This document shows, piece after piece, positions 27,178 through 35,304 of a stretch of 64,000 nt of DNA. The stretch covers positions 1,798,001 to 1,862,000 of the forward strand of contig NZ_JAUSXN010000001.1 of assembly GCF_030816015.1 (NCBI RefSeq), written 5' to 3'. Positions within the stretch are counted from its first letter, which is position 1, and the number at the start of each line of letters is the position of its first letter. The notes beneath the pieces are model-generated. The model did not search any database, had not been told where the DNA came from, and worked only from the letters and a program-made list of their open reading frames with translations. Origin of the DNA: Pedobacter sp. W3I1. Lineage in GTDB: Bacteria; Bacteroidota; Bacteroidia; Sphingobacteriales; Sphingobacteriaceae. The position numbers were made by a program, and so were the translations under genes.

Positions 27178-27345
27178 GTTCGTTATAAAGATCATTTTCG
27201 ATTTGAAAACGAAAGGTCTGTTTTTCATGGCTGGAACAGTCCCGCCATCGCTTGTAGTCCTCGTTACGCTACGCTTCACTGTGGGCTACCCGCTCTGTCG
27301 GGTTTATTTAACAAAGGTAGGTACTGCATGGTTCCCAAAACTTAA
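27178..27345. repeat. Long direct repeat, copy 1
   Basis: Shares long near-identical blocks with 27645-27800, including GGTCTGTTTTTCATGGCT, AACAGTCCCGCCATCGCTTG, CACTGTGGGCTACCCGCTCT and TTAACAAAGGTAGGT. A shorter relative occurs at about 38140-38215. Confidence 0.88.
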
Positions 27346-27469
27346 TTAGTAATTGATTAATATCGTTATTTCGAGTGACCTAATAAAATTTGTCATCCTG
27401 AAGGTTAATTTATTGTATAAAATCAATATAAATGACGTGATTTTAAGGAAGTGAATAGCGTCGGGGTAT

Positions 27470-27560
27470 CGTCATTTCGACCGCAGTGGGAGAAATCTTT
27501 GAACTATGTTAAAAGATTTCTCGCCCGAAAATTCGGGACTGCGCTTCAGTCGAAATGACG
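27470..27560. repeat. REP family A copy
   Basis: CGTCATTTCGACCGCAGT ... CAGTCGAAATGACG, with inner AGAAATCTTT / AAAGATTTCT pairing. Confidence 0.85.
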
Positions 27561-27644
27561 ACAGATTATTCTAAATACGTCAATGATAGCGAGCGAAGGA
27601 TCTTTAAGAAGAGAATTTATTCAAATAGACCAAGCGAAGAGTGA

Positions 27645-27800
27645 AAATTGTTTTCGGTTTGAAAACAGAAGGTCTGTTTTTCATGGCTAGAACAGTCCCG
27701 CCATCGCTTGTAGTCCTCGTTACGCTTCGCTTCACTGTGGGCTACCCGCTCTGTGGGGTTTATTAACAAAGGTAGGTGCTGTATGGTTCCAAAACCCTCA
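27645..27800. repeat. Long direct repeat, copy 2
   Basis: Second copy of the block at 27178-27345, about 470 bp away in the same orientation and differing by scattered substitutions. Confidence 0.88.
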
Positions 27801-27978
27801 TAGTATTACCGGCCTTGCCGGCTAAACCAGACCAAAGTGAAAAACCCACAGCCCGAAGAATGAGGGCGAGGATTTGTAACGAAGGGCGGGGCTGCTGAAA
27901 CCAAAAAGCACTGTATTTGCTTTTCAAAAAAAGAAAAATGGCTTCTGATCGTTATATCTCTCTGTATTAACGATATTT

Positions 27979-29220
27979 CTACTTTTTTTCCACTACACTA
28001 ACCGGTGGTAAATAATCCATAGGTACACTGTCGGCAATTTTTTCCCAGCCCCAATAACCAGAATAAATCATCGAACGAGGGTTGTAAACAGATCCGTTTT
28101 CGTAAAAATATACCGGAACAACTTGTAAGGTAATGGTAGAAATCTGGTAATCTGGCATATCTAATGGCCTTGCAATAGACAGGCCGATCCGGTTGGCATA
28201 AGAAGGATCTTCCCTTTCTTTGGTGTAAACAACATAAAGTTGATCAGTAAAATTGAAGCTTTTAATACTTTGGTTCCCCACGTGTACCAATGTATCCTGC
28301 GTTACCGGAGTGCGGCTTAAAATAGAAATCCCATTTGGAAGATTTTTCTTTTTTATCCAATAGCTCAAAGAATCTCCAGGCGTAAAAGTTAATGTACGTG
28401 TTAAGCCATCCTGTACTTTTGTTAAGCGTTTAATGTTGGCATTAATTATACTGTCGGAAGGTTTACCCGGATTTGATATTGTAACCAGTTTATTAATAAT
28501 AAACCCTTCTTCGGTGGCGCGGTGATGATAAATGGATCTAAAAAAGTGTTGTGGAGAACCTAAATAACTGGTAATCCGCTTTTGCTCCCAAATTTTCTTC
28601 CGGCGTGCCGATCCTTTTAAATCTTCGTAATACGGGAAACCTTCATAATAAATGATCCTGGTTTTACTATCGTATTCAAAATTGTTCAGCAGGTATTTAA
28701 TGCGGTATCCAAGCGCCTTGTTTTCAATAATCAGAAATTGGGTGGTTTTTACTGTAAGTTTATGTTCCTCTTTATCGTAATCAATAATCAGTACGTTCGG
28801 ATTGATGAGTTTACATTGTTCTGCATTGGGGGTGGTGCCAATAAAATACCCCTTAAACATGGCAATATAATGTTCCCTGTTCGGATCGGGTTTAATGGTT
28901 ACTTCGGCCAATTGGGTTACACTTTCTTCAAGGATAAGGTCCAGTTTTACGGCTTTATCAGCAATCACTACATTTTTGTTTAAAGCTTTATAGCCGATTA
29001 ATTGTACTAAAATATCGTAGTTACCAGGTTTTAGTGGTAGTGTGTATGTGCCATCATTGTTAGAAACGGTTGCAATTTTATAACCACTTACATATACGCC
29101 CGCACCAGGTAAAGCCTCACCATGTTTATCTTTAACTATACCTGAAAGAATATAACTTTGTTGAGCAGAACAAAATTTACCGACGATTAATAATGAAAGT
29201 AGAAGTATAAAAGATTTCAT
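27979..29220 (-). CDS. Exported CarboxypepD_reg-like protein, paralogue 2
   Basis: 413 aa. A signal peptide (MKSFILLLSLLIVGKFCSAQ), a CarboxypepD_reg beta-sandwich (about 22-100, ILSGIVKDKHGEALPGAGVY) and the same uncharacterised C-terminal region as 25758-26996. Shared blocks include PNAEQCK, LIIENKALGYRIKYLL, SPQHFFRS, EEGFIINKLV and SVPMDYLP near the end. The two genes are collinear and probably arose by tandem duplication, after which repeats accumulated between them. No function can be given for the C-terminal part. Palindromic repeats lie upstream (29303-29447). Confidence 0.82.
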   Translation of the reverse strand: MKSFILLLSLLIVGKFCSAQQSYILSGIVKDKHGEALPGAGVYVSGYKIATVSNNDGTYTLPLKPGNYDILVQLIGYKALNKNVVIADKAVKLDLILEESVTQLAEVTIKPDPNREHYIAMFKGYFIGTTPNAEQCKLINPNVLIIDYDKEEHKLTVKTTQFLIIENKALGYRIKYLLNNFEYDSKTRIIYYEGFPYYEDLKGSARRKKIWEQKRITSYLGSPQHFFRSIYHHRATEEGFIINKLVTISNPGKPSDSIINANIKRLTKVQDGLTRTLTFTPGDSLSYWIKKKNLPNGISILSRTPVTQDTLVHVGNQSIKSFNFTDQLYVVYTKEREDPSYANRIGLSIARPLDMPDYQISTITLQVVPVYFYENGSVYNPRSMIYSGYWGWEKIADSVPMDYLPPVSVVEKK

Positions 29221-29302
29221 TATTTAAATATAAACTAATTTATTAGTTTTAATAAGCTGTGAATGTAAAATTATTAGTGCTTCTGCAAATTTCGTTTTCC
29301 AT

Positions 29303-29447
29303 CAGATGGTAACATCTGACGGCACATCTATTGGTGCTTTTTTTTGTGGTGTCAGATATTACTATCTGACACTGAATCAAATTAATATATTATTTATCTT
29401 TTATAAAAAATATAAATACAGCTTAGTCGGGTGGGAACACCTGACTA
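29303..29447. repeat. Cluster of three REP family B hairpins
   Basis: Three short hairpins, each with a 4-nt loop: CAGATG-gtaa-CATCTG (29303-29318), GTGTCAGATA-ttac-TATCTGACAC (29349-29372, perfect), and TAGTCGGGTG-ggaa-CACCTGACTA (29424-29447, one mismatch). Two more copies of the family lie at 57109-57130 and 57203-57224. Confidence 0.85.
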
Positions 29448-29478
29448 CACGTAAAGTTGGCCAGAAAGCTTGGAATCT

Positions 29479-31134
29479 TTATGAGGCGAGCAACTCCCGT
29501 GCATTTTCCATAGCCGATGCGCCTGGGTTTTTCCCGCTTAACATTTCAGCAATTACCCCAATACGTTCTTCTTGTTTAAGTTTACGGATGCCGGTTGTGG
29601 TTTTTCCGCGGTCTTCATTTTTATGAACGAAGTAATGCGATATGCCTTTAGCTGCAATTTGTGGTAGGTGTGTAATCGAAATTACCTGCATATTCTGTCC
29701 TAAATCGGCAATTACTTCTCCAACTTTTAAAGCGGTTTCACCAGAAATTCCGGTATCAATCTCGTCGAAAATAATGGTTGGTAACGAAGTGTGTTTAGCC
29801 AATAAAGCTTTTATGGCCAACATCAATCGTGATAACTCACCACCAGAAGCTACTTTATTCACCGGTGCAGGCGCCTGGCCGGCATTGGCTGTAAAGAGGA
29901 GATTTATTTCATCTAAACCATCTTTATTCAATTCGTTCAACACTTTTTGGTCTAAAACCAATTTAGCATTAAGCATACCTACCTGTTTCAAAGTAATACC
30001 GGTTTGTTCCTCAACCACTTTAATTGCTTTCTTGCGGTTGGCACTCAATTGGTCAGCCTGTTTATGCAATTCTATTTTAAGCTGATCGATTTCTTTCTGC
30101 AGTTTTTCGATATGTTCATCAGAAGATAACAGCTTGTTCAGATTCTCTTCCAATTGTTTTTGAAGTGCCAGTAATTCGGTATTATTGGCAACCCGGTGTT
30201 TCTGCTGGAGTGAATAAAAAAGATCCAGTCTTTGATTGACCAGTTCTAAACGATCGGCACTATGGATAGTATTCTCTTCAATGCCAGAAACCTCATCGGT
30301 AATATCTTTTATTTCGATAATCGATGAGCGTAAACGTTCGTACAGCACATTAATTGCCGGATCGAATTTTTCTATACTCTGTAATTGTGACGAAGCTTCT
30401 TTTAAAATCTGGAGAGCAGAAGGTTCACTTTCATTAATTAACCCCGAAGCGGTAAGTAAGGCTTTTTTTATGGTTTCGGCATGCGTTAAACGTTCTAACT
30501 CTTGCTCTAAGTCTTCCTGTTCACCTTCCTGTAATTTTGCCTGCTCGAGTTCGTTAAATAGAAATTGCTCATAATCTTGCTTATTTCTCGCTTCGTCTGC
30601 CTCACTCACCAGTTTCTTCAACAGATTGGTATCCTGTTTTAATTTTTTAAATCCGCTGCGGTAATTAAATAGGAGCGACTGATGGTTAGCTAGTGAATCG
30701 ACAATTAAAAGTTGAAAATCGGCATCGTTAATCTCTTGCGTTGCATGCTGAGAATGAATGTCGATCAGCTTTTCGCCAACTTGTTTAAGAATGGATAAAT
30801 TAACCGGTGTATCGTTAATAAACGACCTGGTTTTACCGTCTATAGATATCTCCCTACGTAAAATGCTTTCGTTAGAGAAATCTAAATCATTTTCTTCGAA
30901 AAATTCTTTCAGGTTTTCATCTGCCAACGCAAAACTTCCTTCAATAACACATTTTTTATCCTGATTAAAAAAGTACTTGCTTTCTGCCCGCTGACCTAAA
31001 ATTAGCGACAATGCCCCTAAAATGATAGATTTACCAGCGCCTGTTTCACCAGTGATAATATTTAAGCCTTGATCAAATTCGATATCGAGACTGTCAATTA
31101 ATGCGTAATTACGTATAGAAAGTTTTTGTAGCAT
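29479..31134 (-). CDS. recN: DNA repair protein RecN
   Basis: 551 aa, an SMC-like ATPase acting in double-strand break repair. N-terminal Walker A GETGAGKS (about residues 30-37) in the standard LDIEFDQGLNIITGETGAGK context. A long coiled-coil middle with Leu/Glu/Lys heptads (about 160-370) follows. The C-terminal ABC half has ASGGELSRLMLAIK and Walker B LPTIIFDEIDTGISGETA. Length is normal. A TATTTTTG -7 box ends seven bases before the ATG. It belongs to the Bacteroidota bamD-rpoZ-coaBC-porD-recN neighbourhood, here split by blaI-blaR1. Confidence 0.97.
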   Translation of the reverse strand: MLQKLSIRNYALIDSLDIEFDQGLNIITGETGAGKSIILGALSLILGQRAESKYFFNQDKKCVIEGSFALADENLKEFFEENDLDFSNESILRREISIDGKTRSFINDTPVNLSILKQVGEKLIDIHSQHATQEINDADFQLLIVDSLANHQSLLFNYRSGFKKLKQDTNLLKKLVSEADEARNKQDYEQFLFNELEQAKLQEGEQEDLEQELERLTHAETIKKALLTASGLINESEPSALQILKEASSQLQSIEKFDPAINVLYERLRSSIIEIKDITDEVSGIEENTIHSADRLELVNQRLDLFYSLQQKHRVANNTELLALQKQLEENLNKLLSSDEHIEKLQKEIDQLKIELHKQADQLSANRKKAIKVVEEQTGITLKQVGMLNAKLVLDQKVLNELNKDGLDEINLLFTANAGQAPAPVNKVASGGELSRLMLAIKALLAKHTSLPTIIFDEIDTGISGETALKVGEVIADLGQNMQVISITHLPQIAAKGISHYFVHKNEDRGKTTTGIRKLKQEERIGVIAEMLSGKNPGASAMENARELLAS

Positions 31135-31141
31135 AGCTAAG

Positions 31142-31149
31142 CAAAAATA
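31142..31149 (-). promoter_or_regulatory. -7 box of recN
   Basis: On the minus strand TATTTTTG matches TAnnTTTG, with seven bases between its G and the ATG. No -33 element at 19-bp spacing. Confidence 0.45.
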
Positions 31150-31185
31150 TCAAAATTTATTCAACAGGTGAATACAAAACAAAAA

Positions 31186-31207
31186 CAGCGAAGAATAATC
31201 TTCGCTG
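31186..31207 (-). terminator. blaI-blaR1 operon terminator
   Basis: Stem CAGCGAAGA (31186-31194) / TCTTCGCTG (31199-31207) with a 4-nt loop. On the minus strand TTTTTG follows. It lies 29 bp past the blaR1 stop. Confidence 0.92.
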
Positions 31208-31235
31208 CTCATGATCTGGTTGGTTTATGTGTTAT

Positions 31236-33344
31236 TTATTTTATTGAAATATTAATTACATTATCATCAGCAATTTTTAAGTTGCCTGCCTGAACATAAC
31301 TTTTTACTGCTATTTGATCAGCGCTGGTAAAATCAGATTTTTTATAGGTGACCACTGCATTTAGTGTGTTTAAGGCTTTAACGGCACTTGTAAAATCTTG
31401 ATTATGGTATAACATAACTGCTGGAGTTACTTGTGAGCTTTTATTTCCACCTTCTACTTTTTCCTTTTTCTCTTTCTTCTCCATTTTCTCTTTCAGCTCT
31501 TTTACTTCGTTATCAAATTTTTCTTTCAGTTTTTTGTATTCTTCAGTCTGTCTTACCTTACTATTGGTGTTATTGTTGTCGTTGTAATAAAATACTGTGC
31601 CATCTGGCCCTTTAAGCATATTTCTGTTTCCTTTAAATAGCGAATCCGAATTTAACCTTCTCAATCCTGATAATTTTGCGATATCTCCTGATTTTAAAGC
31701 CTGCGCACTGATACTCTCAATTTGCGCTCTAAATTCTGGCGTATTGAATTTAGCAGCCATATCTTCGCCCATTTTTTTCCATTTGGCTTGTGCTTCTGGT
31801 GAACCGAATTCTTTAGCCATATCTTCACTCATTTTTTTCCATTTGGCCTGGGCTTCCGGAGAATTCATTTTCTTTTGCATCTCTTCTCCAAGTTTTTTCC
31901 ATTTGGCCTGTGCTTCTGGTGAATTGTATTGTTTAGCAATATCTTCTCCGAATTTTTTCCATTTAGCCTGTGCTTCTGGTGAGTTATATTGTTTGGCTAT
32001 ATCTTCACCAAATTTTTTCCATTTAGCTTGCGCTTCCGGAGAATTATACTCTTTATGGATTTTTGCCAGCAATAGCGAATCGTTGAACTTAAATTTAAAA
32101 TTACTGTCGGTACGCAGTCTGTAGATATTTTTTCCTGCAAAAAGCTCATCCCTGTAAAAATCTTTTCTTAAGCTATCAGGCATTTCTTTTACCGAGTTGT
32201 ATTCGGTTTTTTTACCATCCGCATCAATGGTTACAATTTTAATTTTACGCTTTTTAGTGGTATCAGTGCAAACAATGGTTTTTATATCATGATGGTTAAT
32301 CACACTCAAAACCTCAATTTTAGGCGTTTTTTTAGTTTCTTTTTTCTTTTCTGTTGGATTAATCCAGGCAATAGAAAACAAGCAGGCTACCCCTAAAGTT
32401 AAGGCTGCCATTTGTTGTTTGGCGTTTAAATAATTTGTTTTCATGTTGGTTATTCTTTTTATGCGTTGATATAAATTCTGGGTTTTACCTGTTGCTGCCA
32501 GTGCATAAGCCGGACTGTTTTTGTCTTTTAAGAGTTCGAGTTTAAGTAGGGCATGGGCATAATTCAATGGTTTTCCGGTAATTTTTAATACCAGATCATC
32601 GCAGGCATGCTCGCGCTCAATATGTATAAATCTACCCGCCATCCACACAAATGGATTATAGAATAATAATGTTTCTATGGCTGTTTTAATGAGGTTCAAT
32701 AAGAAATCGTTTCTTCTGATATGCGATAACTCATGGATTAATATCGCTTCTACCTGATCGTTGTCTAATTGGTTTACCAGTGACAATGGAAATAATACCA
32801 CTGGTTTTAAATAACCGATAACCAAAGGCACATTGACAATGGAAGACAGATGGAACCGGATAACTTTATTAATTTTAAGGTGGGCCGTTACTTGCTCGAA
32901 AATGGCTTTCCAACTATCTGGAATAGCACTTAAACTTTCTTTTTTTAGTTTTGAAAGCTGACCATAACCTTTAACGATGACGAATAACTGAAGTAAAATA
33001 CCAATAGTGTAAAATACGACTACCACTGGGAAATACTGCTCTGCCTTGCTGCTAAAACTGGGTGGCAGGTTATTAAAATATTGGTAAACCTGAATATTTT
33101 GAGGGTTGATTGTGGGAGCTTGATTATTTACATTCAATGTTAACTGATGAATGAAATTATAGCCAAAGCCAATAAACATTAAAATGATGGCGCCAAAAGC
33201 TAGGTTGTGCTTATATTTTGCTGCCAGCTTCGGAATGCTTAACATCACGATAAATAGGATGCCATAAATAATGGCGCTTTGCCAAAGTGAGTTTAAAATA
33301 CTCCAGCCAAATGCTTTGATGAACTGTTGTAATAAAGTTTCCAT
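31236..33344 (-). CDS. blaR1: M56-family sensor peptidase (BlaR1/MecR1-like) with 20-residue tandem repeats
   Basis: 702 aa. An N-terminal membrane domain with three hydrophobic segments before the protease core (about 12-65 and 105-125) and one after it (about 315-330). The zinc site is HELSH at residues 204-208, with IEREHACDD at 242-250 supplying the third ligand. The outer part is not the penicillin-binding domain of staphylococcal BlaR1. Instead it has five near-identical 20-residue repeats (YNSPEAQAKWKKFGEDIAKQ type) plus a degenerate sixth at about residues 432-535, then a Lys/Glu coiled coil and a small C-terminal domain. The signal sensed is unknown. It is co-transcribed with the blaI-like repressor 95 bp upstream, which by analogy it would cleave or inactivate. 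Confidence 0.93.
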   Translation of the reverse strand: METLLQQFIKAFGWSILNSLWQSAIIYGILFIVMLSIPKLAAKYKHNLAFGAIILMFIGFGYNFIHQLTLNVNNQAPTINPQNIQVYQYFNNLPPSFSSKAEQYFPVVVVFYTIGILLQLFVIVKGYGQLSKLKKESLSAIPDSWKAIFEQVTAHLKINKVIRFHLSSIVNVPLVIGYLKPVVLFPLSLVNQLDNDQVEAILIHELSHIRRNDFLLNLIKTAIETLLFYNPFVWMAGRFIHIEREHACDDLVLKITGKPLNYAHALLKLELLKDKNSPAYALAATGKTQNLYQRIKRITNMKTNYLNAKQQMAALTLGVACLFSIAWINPTEKKKETKKTPKIEVLSVINHHDIKTIVCTDTTKKRKIKIVTIDADGKKTEYNSVKEMPDSLRKDFYRDELFAGKNIYRLRTDSNFKFKFNDSLLLAKIHKEYNSPEAQAKWKKFGEDIAKQYNSPEAQAKWKKFGEDIAKQYNSPEAQAKWKKLGEEMQKKMNSPEAQAKWKKMSEDMAKEFGSPEAQAKWKKMGEDMAAKFNTPEFRAQIESISAQALKSGDIAKLSGLRRLNSDSLFKGNRNMLKGPDGTVFYYNDNNNTNSKVRQTEEYKKLKEKFDNEVKELKEKMEKKEKKEKVEGGNKSSQVTPAVMLYHNQDFTSAVKALNTLNAVVTYKKSDFTSADQIAVKSYVQAGNLKIADDNVINISIK
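31741..32049 (-). repeat. 60-bp tandem repeats inside blaR1
   Basis: About five 60-bp units plus a partial one, each encoding SPEAQAKWKK. In-frame 60-bp periodicity implies copy number can change without a frameshift. Confidence 0.9.
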
Positions 33345-33439
33345 AACGGTGGTTTTAATTTTTTATACGGGGACAATCCGAAAATTTTACTGTTTTTTAG
33401 GGATCTAAACCCTACACCTTTCAACCTTCAACACTAACC

Positions 33440-33811
33440 TTACTTCAGGCTATCTAGATATTTTTTTATTTCGTCAATTTCATCTGCACTTGCACTGTGG
33501 TTACCCAAAGCCTGCATTACCAATCTCGCTGCCGATCCGTTAAATACGTTATCGATCATTTTATTTACCAGTTGTTTTTCAGTTCTATCCTGACTAACCA
33601 ATGCTTTATAGATATGCGTTTTTTGATTAGTATCTCTTTCTACCATTCCTTTTTCGTGGAGAATCTGCATCAGTTTTAAAGTTGTGGTATACCCGGAGTC
33701 TTTTTTATTCAATGCCTCATGAACTTCTCTTACCGTTGCATTCCCCTTTTGCCAAAGCACCTGGAGGATTTCCATTTCACCTTCTGTTGGTTTGATGTTA
33801 TGATTAGTCAT
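33440..33811 (-). CDS. blaI: BlaI/MecI/CopY-family repressor
   Basis: 123 aa of the BlaI winged-helix family: LQVLWQKGNATVREVHEAL (helix-turn-helix, about 15-33), GYTTTLKLMQILHEKGMVER and a C-terminal dimerisation helix ending EIKKYLDSLK. Such repressors bind palindromes as dimers and are inactivated by the partner BlaR1 protease. Two identical-type palindromes TACGAA-N4-TTCGTA sit 13-53 bp upstream of its start, one on each side of a TACATTTG promoter box, so it very probably represses its own operon. blaR1 follows 95 bp downstream. Confidence 0.95.
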   Translation of the reverse strand: MTNHNIKPTEGEMEILQVLWQKGNATVREVHEALNKKDSGYTTTLKLMQILHEKGMVERDTNQKTHIYKALVSQDRTEKQLVNKMIDNVFNGSAARLVMQALGNHSASADEIDEIKKYLDSLK

Positions 33812-33824
33812 ATGTTACAAGTTG

Positions 33825-33840
33825 TACGAATTATTTCGTA
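33825..33840 (-). promoter_or_regulatory. BlaI operator, proximal palindrome
   Basis: TACGAA-TTAT-TTCGTA, a perfect 6-bp inverted repeat with 4-bp spacer, just downstream of the predicted start site of blaI. Confidence 0.85.
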
Positions 33841-33842
33841 TT

Positions 33843-33871
33843 CAAATGTACGAAGATATTCGTAAGATCAA
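33843..33871 (-). promoter_or_regulatory. blaI promoter
   Basis: Minus-strand -7 box TACATTTG (33843-33850) with a TTG at 33869-33871, spacer 18. The box lies between the two operators, and the distal operator fills the spacer. Confidence 0.7.
33849..33864 (-). promoter_or_regulatory. BlaI operator, distal palindrome
   Basis: TACGAA-GATA-TTCGTA, the same inverted repeat as 33825-33840, 24 bp away centre to centre, between the -33 and -7 elements. Confidence 0.85.
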
Positions 33872-34410
33872 AATATTTTAACAAATTTTTAACTTTTTAG
33901 GTTAATTGTCGAAACTGATTAACAGGTAACTGTGCTATAAGACGCATGAAAAGGTAGAATGTTGCATCTATGAAAAGGATTAATGTTGGGTTAACTGTAT
34001 AAATTGGTTAATTGGTTAACTGTGCTATAAAAGGCATGAGCAGGTTGGCATATTGCATGCTATTAGACTATAGAAAGGAGAGGCCCCCTATGAAAAACTG
34101 ACTTAAGTGATTAAACCTGATTGATGTGGATACCGGCCAGTGTTTAAGGCCTGCAGCCATCCGCCTGAACGAACGGGCAGGTATGAACGAAAGCAGGGCT
34201 GGCTTTAATTAAAATGCTGAGATTGCTTTTCTAAAAACTAACACAACAAGTAGAGAGACTACCTAATGGTTAATTGTTTGAACTGGTTAATTGGTTAATC
34301 GAAAAGTAATTTATCAAATCATGAATTATCAAACCAATGAGCAGTTTAGCGTGTTTGGCGCATTGCGATCAATTAACCGATTAAAACAATTAACCGCTTA
34401 ACCAAAAAAA
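33865..34410. other. Gene-free region with degenerate TTAACTGGTTAA-type repeats
   Basis: Contains two related stretches (about 33901-33950 and 33990-34045: GGTTAACTGTGCTATAA followed by a GCATGA motif), one copy of the GGATACCGGCC repeat (34125-34240), and strings such as GGTTAATTGGTTAA. No gene. Confidence 0.7.
34125..34240. repeat. Dispersed intergenic repeat, copy 2 (first copy near 4490-4610)
   Basis: Same ordered blocks as at 4490-4610, among them CCGCCTGAACGAACGGGCAG and TTGCTTTTCTAAAA. Confidence 0.7.
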
Positions 34411-35304
34411 CTAATTCTTCTTCAGCCCCTCGTACTTGCCAATATTCGCCGGATCGATTTCTGCCAACATATTATAAGCTTTCATGCGTTCCTGACCGTT
34501 TAGTTTAGAAAGTACATTGGTTACTTCTTCGGCCTTAGATGCAAAGTAAACATTTGGGAAAATAGACCCCAGTTTCTGTTTATCCATTTGCTGGAGGGCG
34601 GGTAGGGCTGCAACAATTTGCGTAAGGCCCTTATCATTATCCGTAAGTTGATCCAGTCCATTTAAATGGTAATTATAAATGAAATTGCGCAACTCACTAA
34701 AAATAGGGTTCAAAACGTTTTCATTAAACCAAAAGCGATTGCGTAAACCATCAGCTGCTCTCCAGCCGGTATTGCCCGAGGCTTGCGCCAGATTAATGAT
34801 GTTCTGTGCTTTTTTGTAAAAAGGAGTTCCACCCAATTTGCTAAAACTATCTTTATCCAGTCCGATAATGGTATAAGCATAGTAGGTGAGGAGGGCACTG
34901 ATATTGGAAATGTAATTCTGATCTGAAAAGTCGATTGTAGCGCCATCGTTGAAATTAAAATCGAAATTCTTATCACTCATATTTAACAAAGTGCTGTTAT
35001 AAGAGCTGTTAAAAACCGGGCGACTGCTTTGAATCTGTGCTTCAGCAATATATCCAGAGCCACCATCCCATGAATTGATGGTGATGATAAAACTACAGTC
35101 GATCCGTTCCTGTGGCTTATAACTTTCGTTGCTGAACTTGTTGTTGTTTAAAAAATCGCGGATTGTTTTTTGCAAAGCATCTAAAGTTGGCTTACTGATA
35201 TTCGAAACCTGGGGAGCCAGCAAAGTTACCCTTGCATTCAATTCCTGGGCCTGTAGTTTTCCGAAACCAACCAATAACAATATCCAAACAATCTTTTTTA
35301 TCAT
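34411..35304 (-). CDS. porD: PorD-like protein (DUF4835), linked to type IX secretion
   Basis: 297 aa with signal peptide MIKKIVWILLLVGFGKLQAQ. The mature protein matches the DUF4835 family: ELNARVTLLAPQVSN ... RIDCSFIITINSW ... QIQSSRPVFNSSYNSTLLN. The family is annotated as PorD and is found in genomes with type IX secretion; its precise role is unclear. The ATG at 35304 overlaps the coaBC stop as ATGA and begins the signal peptide, so it is preferred to a start nine codons upstream. Translational coupling with coaBC is likely. Confidence 0.88.
   Translation of the reverse strand: MIKKIVWILLLVGFGKLQAQELNARVTLLAPQVSNISKPTLDALQKTIRDFLNNNKFSNESYKPQERIDCSFIITINSWDGGSGYIAEAQIQSSRPVFNSSYNSTLLNMSDKNFDFNFNDGATIDFSDQNYISNISALLTYYAYTIIGLDKDSFSKLGGTPFYKKAQNIINLAQASGNTGWRAADGLRNRFWFNENVLNPIFSELRNFIYNYHLNGLDQLTDNDKGLTQIVAALPALQQMDKQKLGSIFPNVYFASKAEEVTNVLSKLNGQERMKAYNMLAEIDPANIGKYEGLKKN

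Larger units (their letters stand above)
27015..27978. other. 964-bp repeat block between two paralogous genes
   Basis: Holds two REP family A elements (27076-27156, 27470-27560) alternating with two copies of a longer direct repeat (about 27178-27345 and 27645-27800), and a relative of the GGATACCGGCC repeat (about 27805-27930). Short ORFs here are repeat-derived. Confidence 0.8.

Noticed and set aside
27151..27345. 64-codon frame upstream of paralogue 1
   Set aside because: It is entirely encoded by the REP and the long direct repeat; the second repeat copy does not keep the frame.
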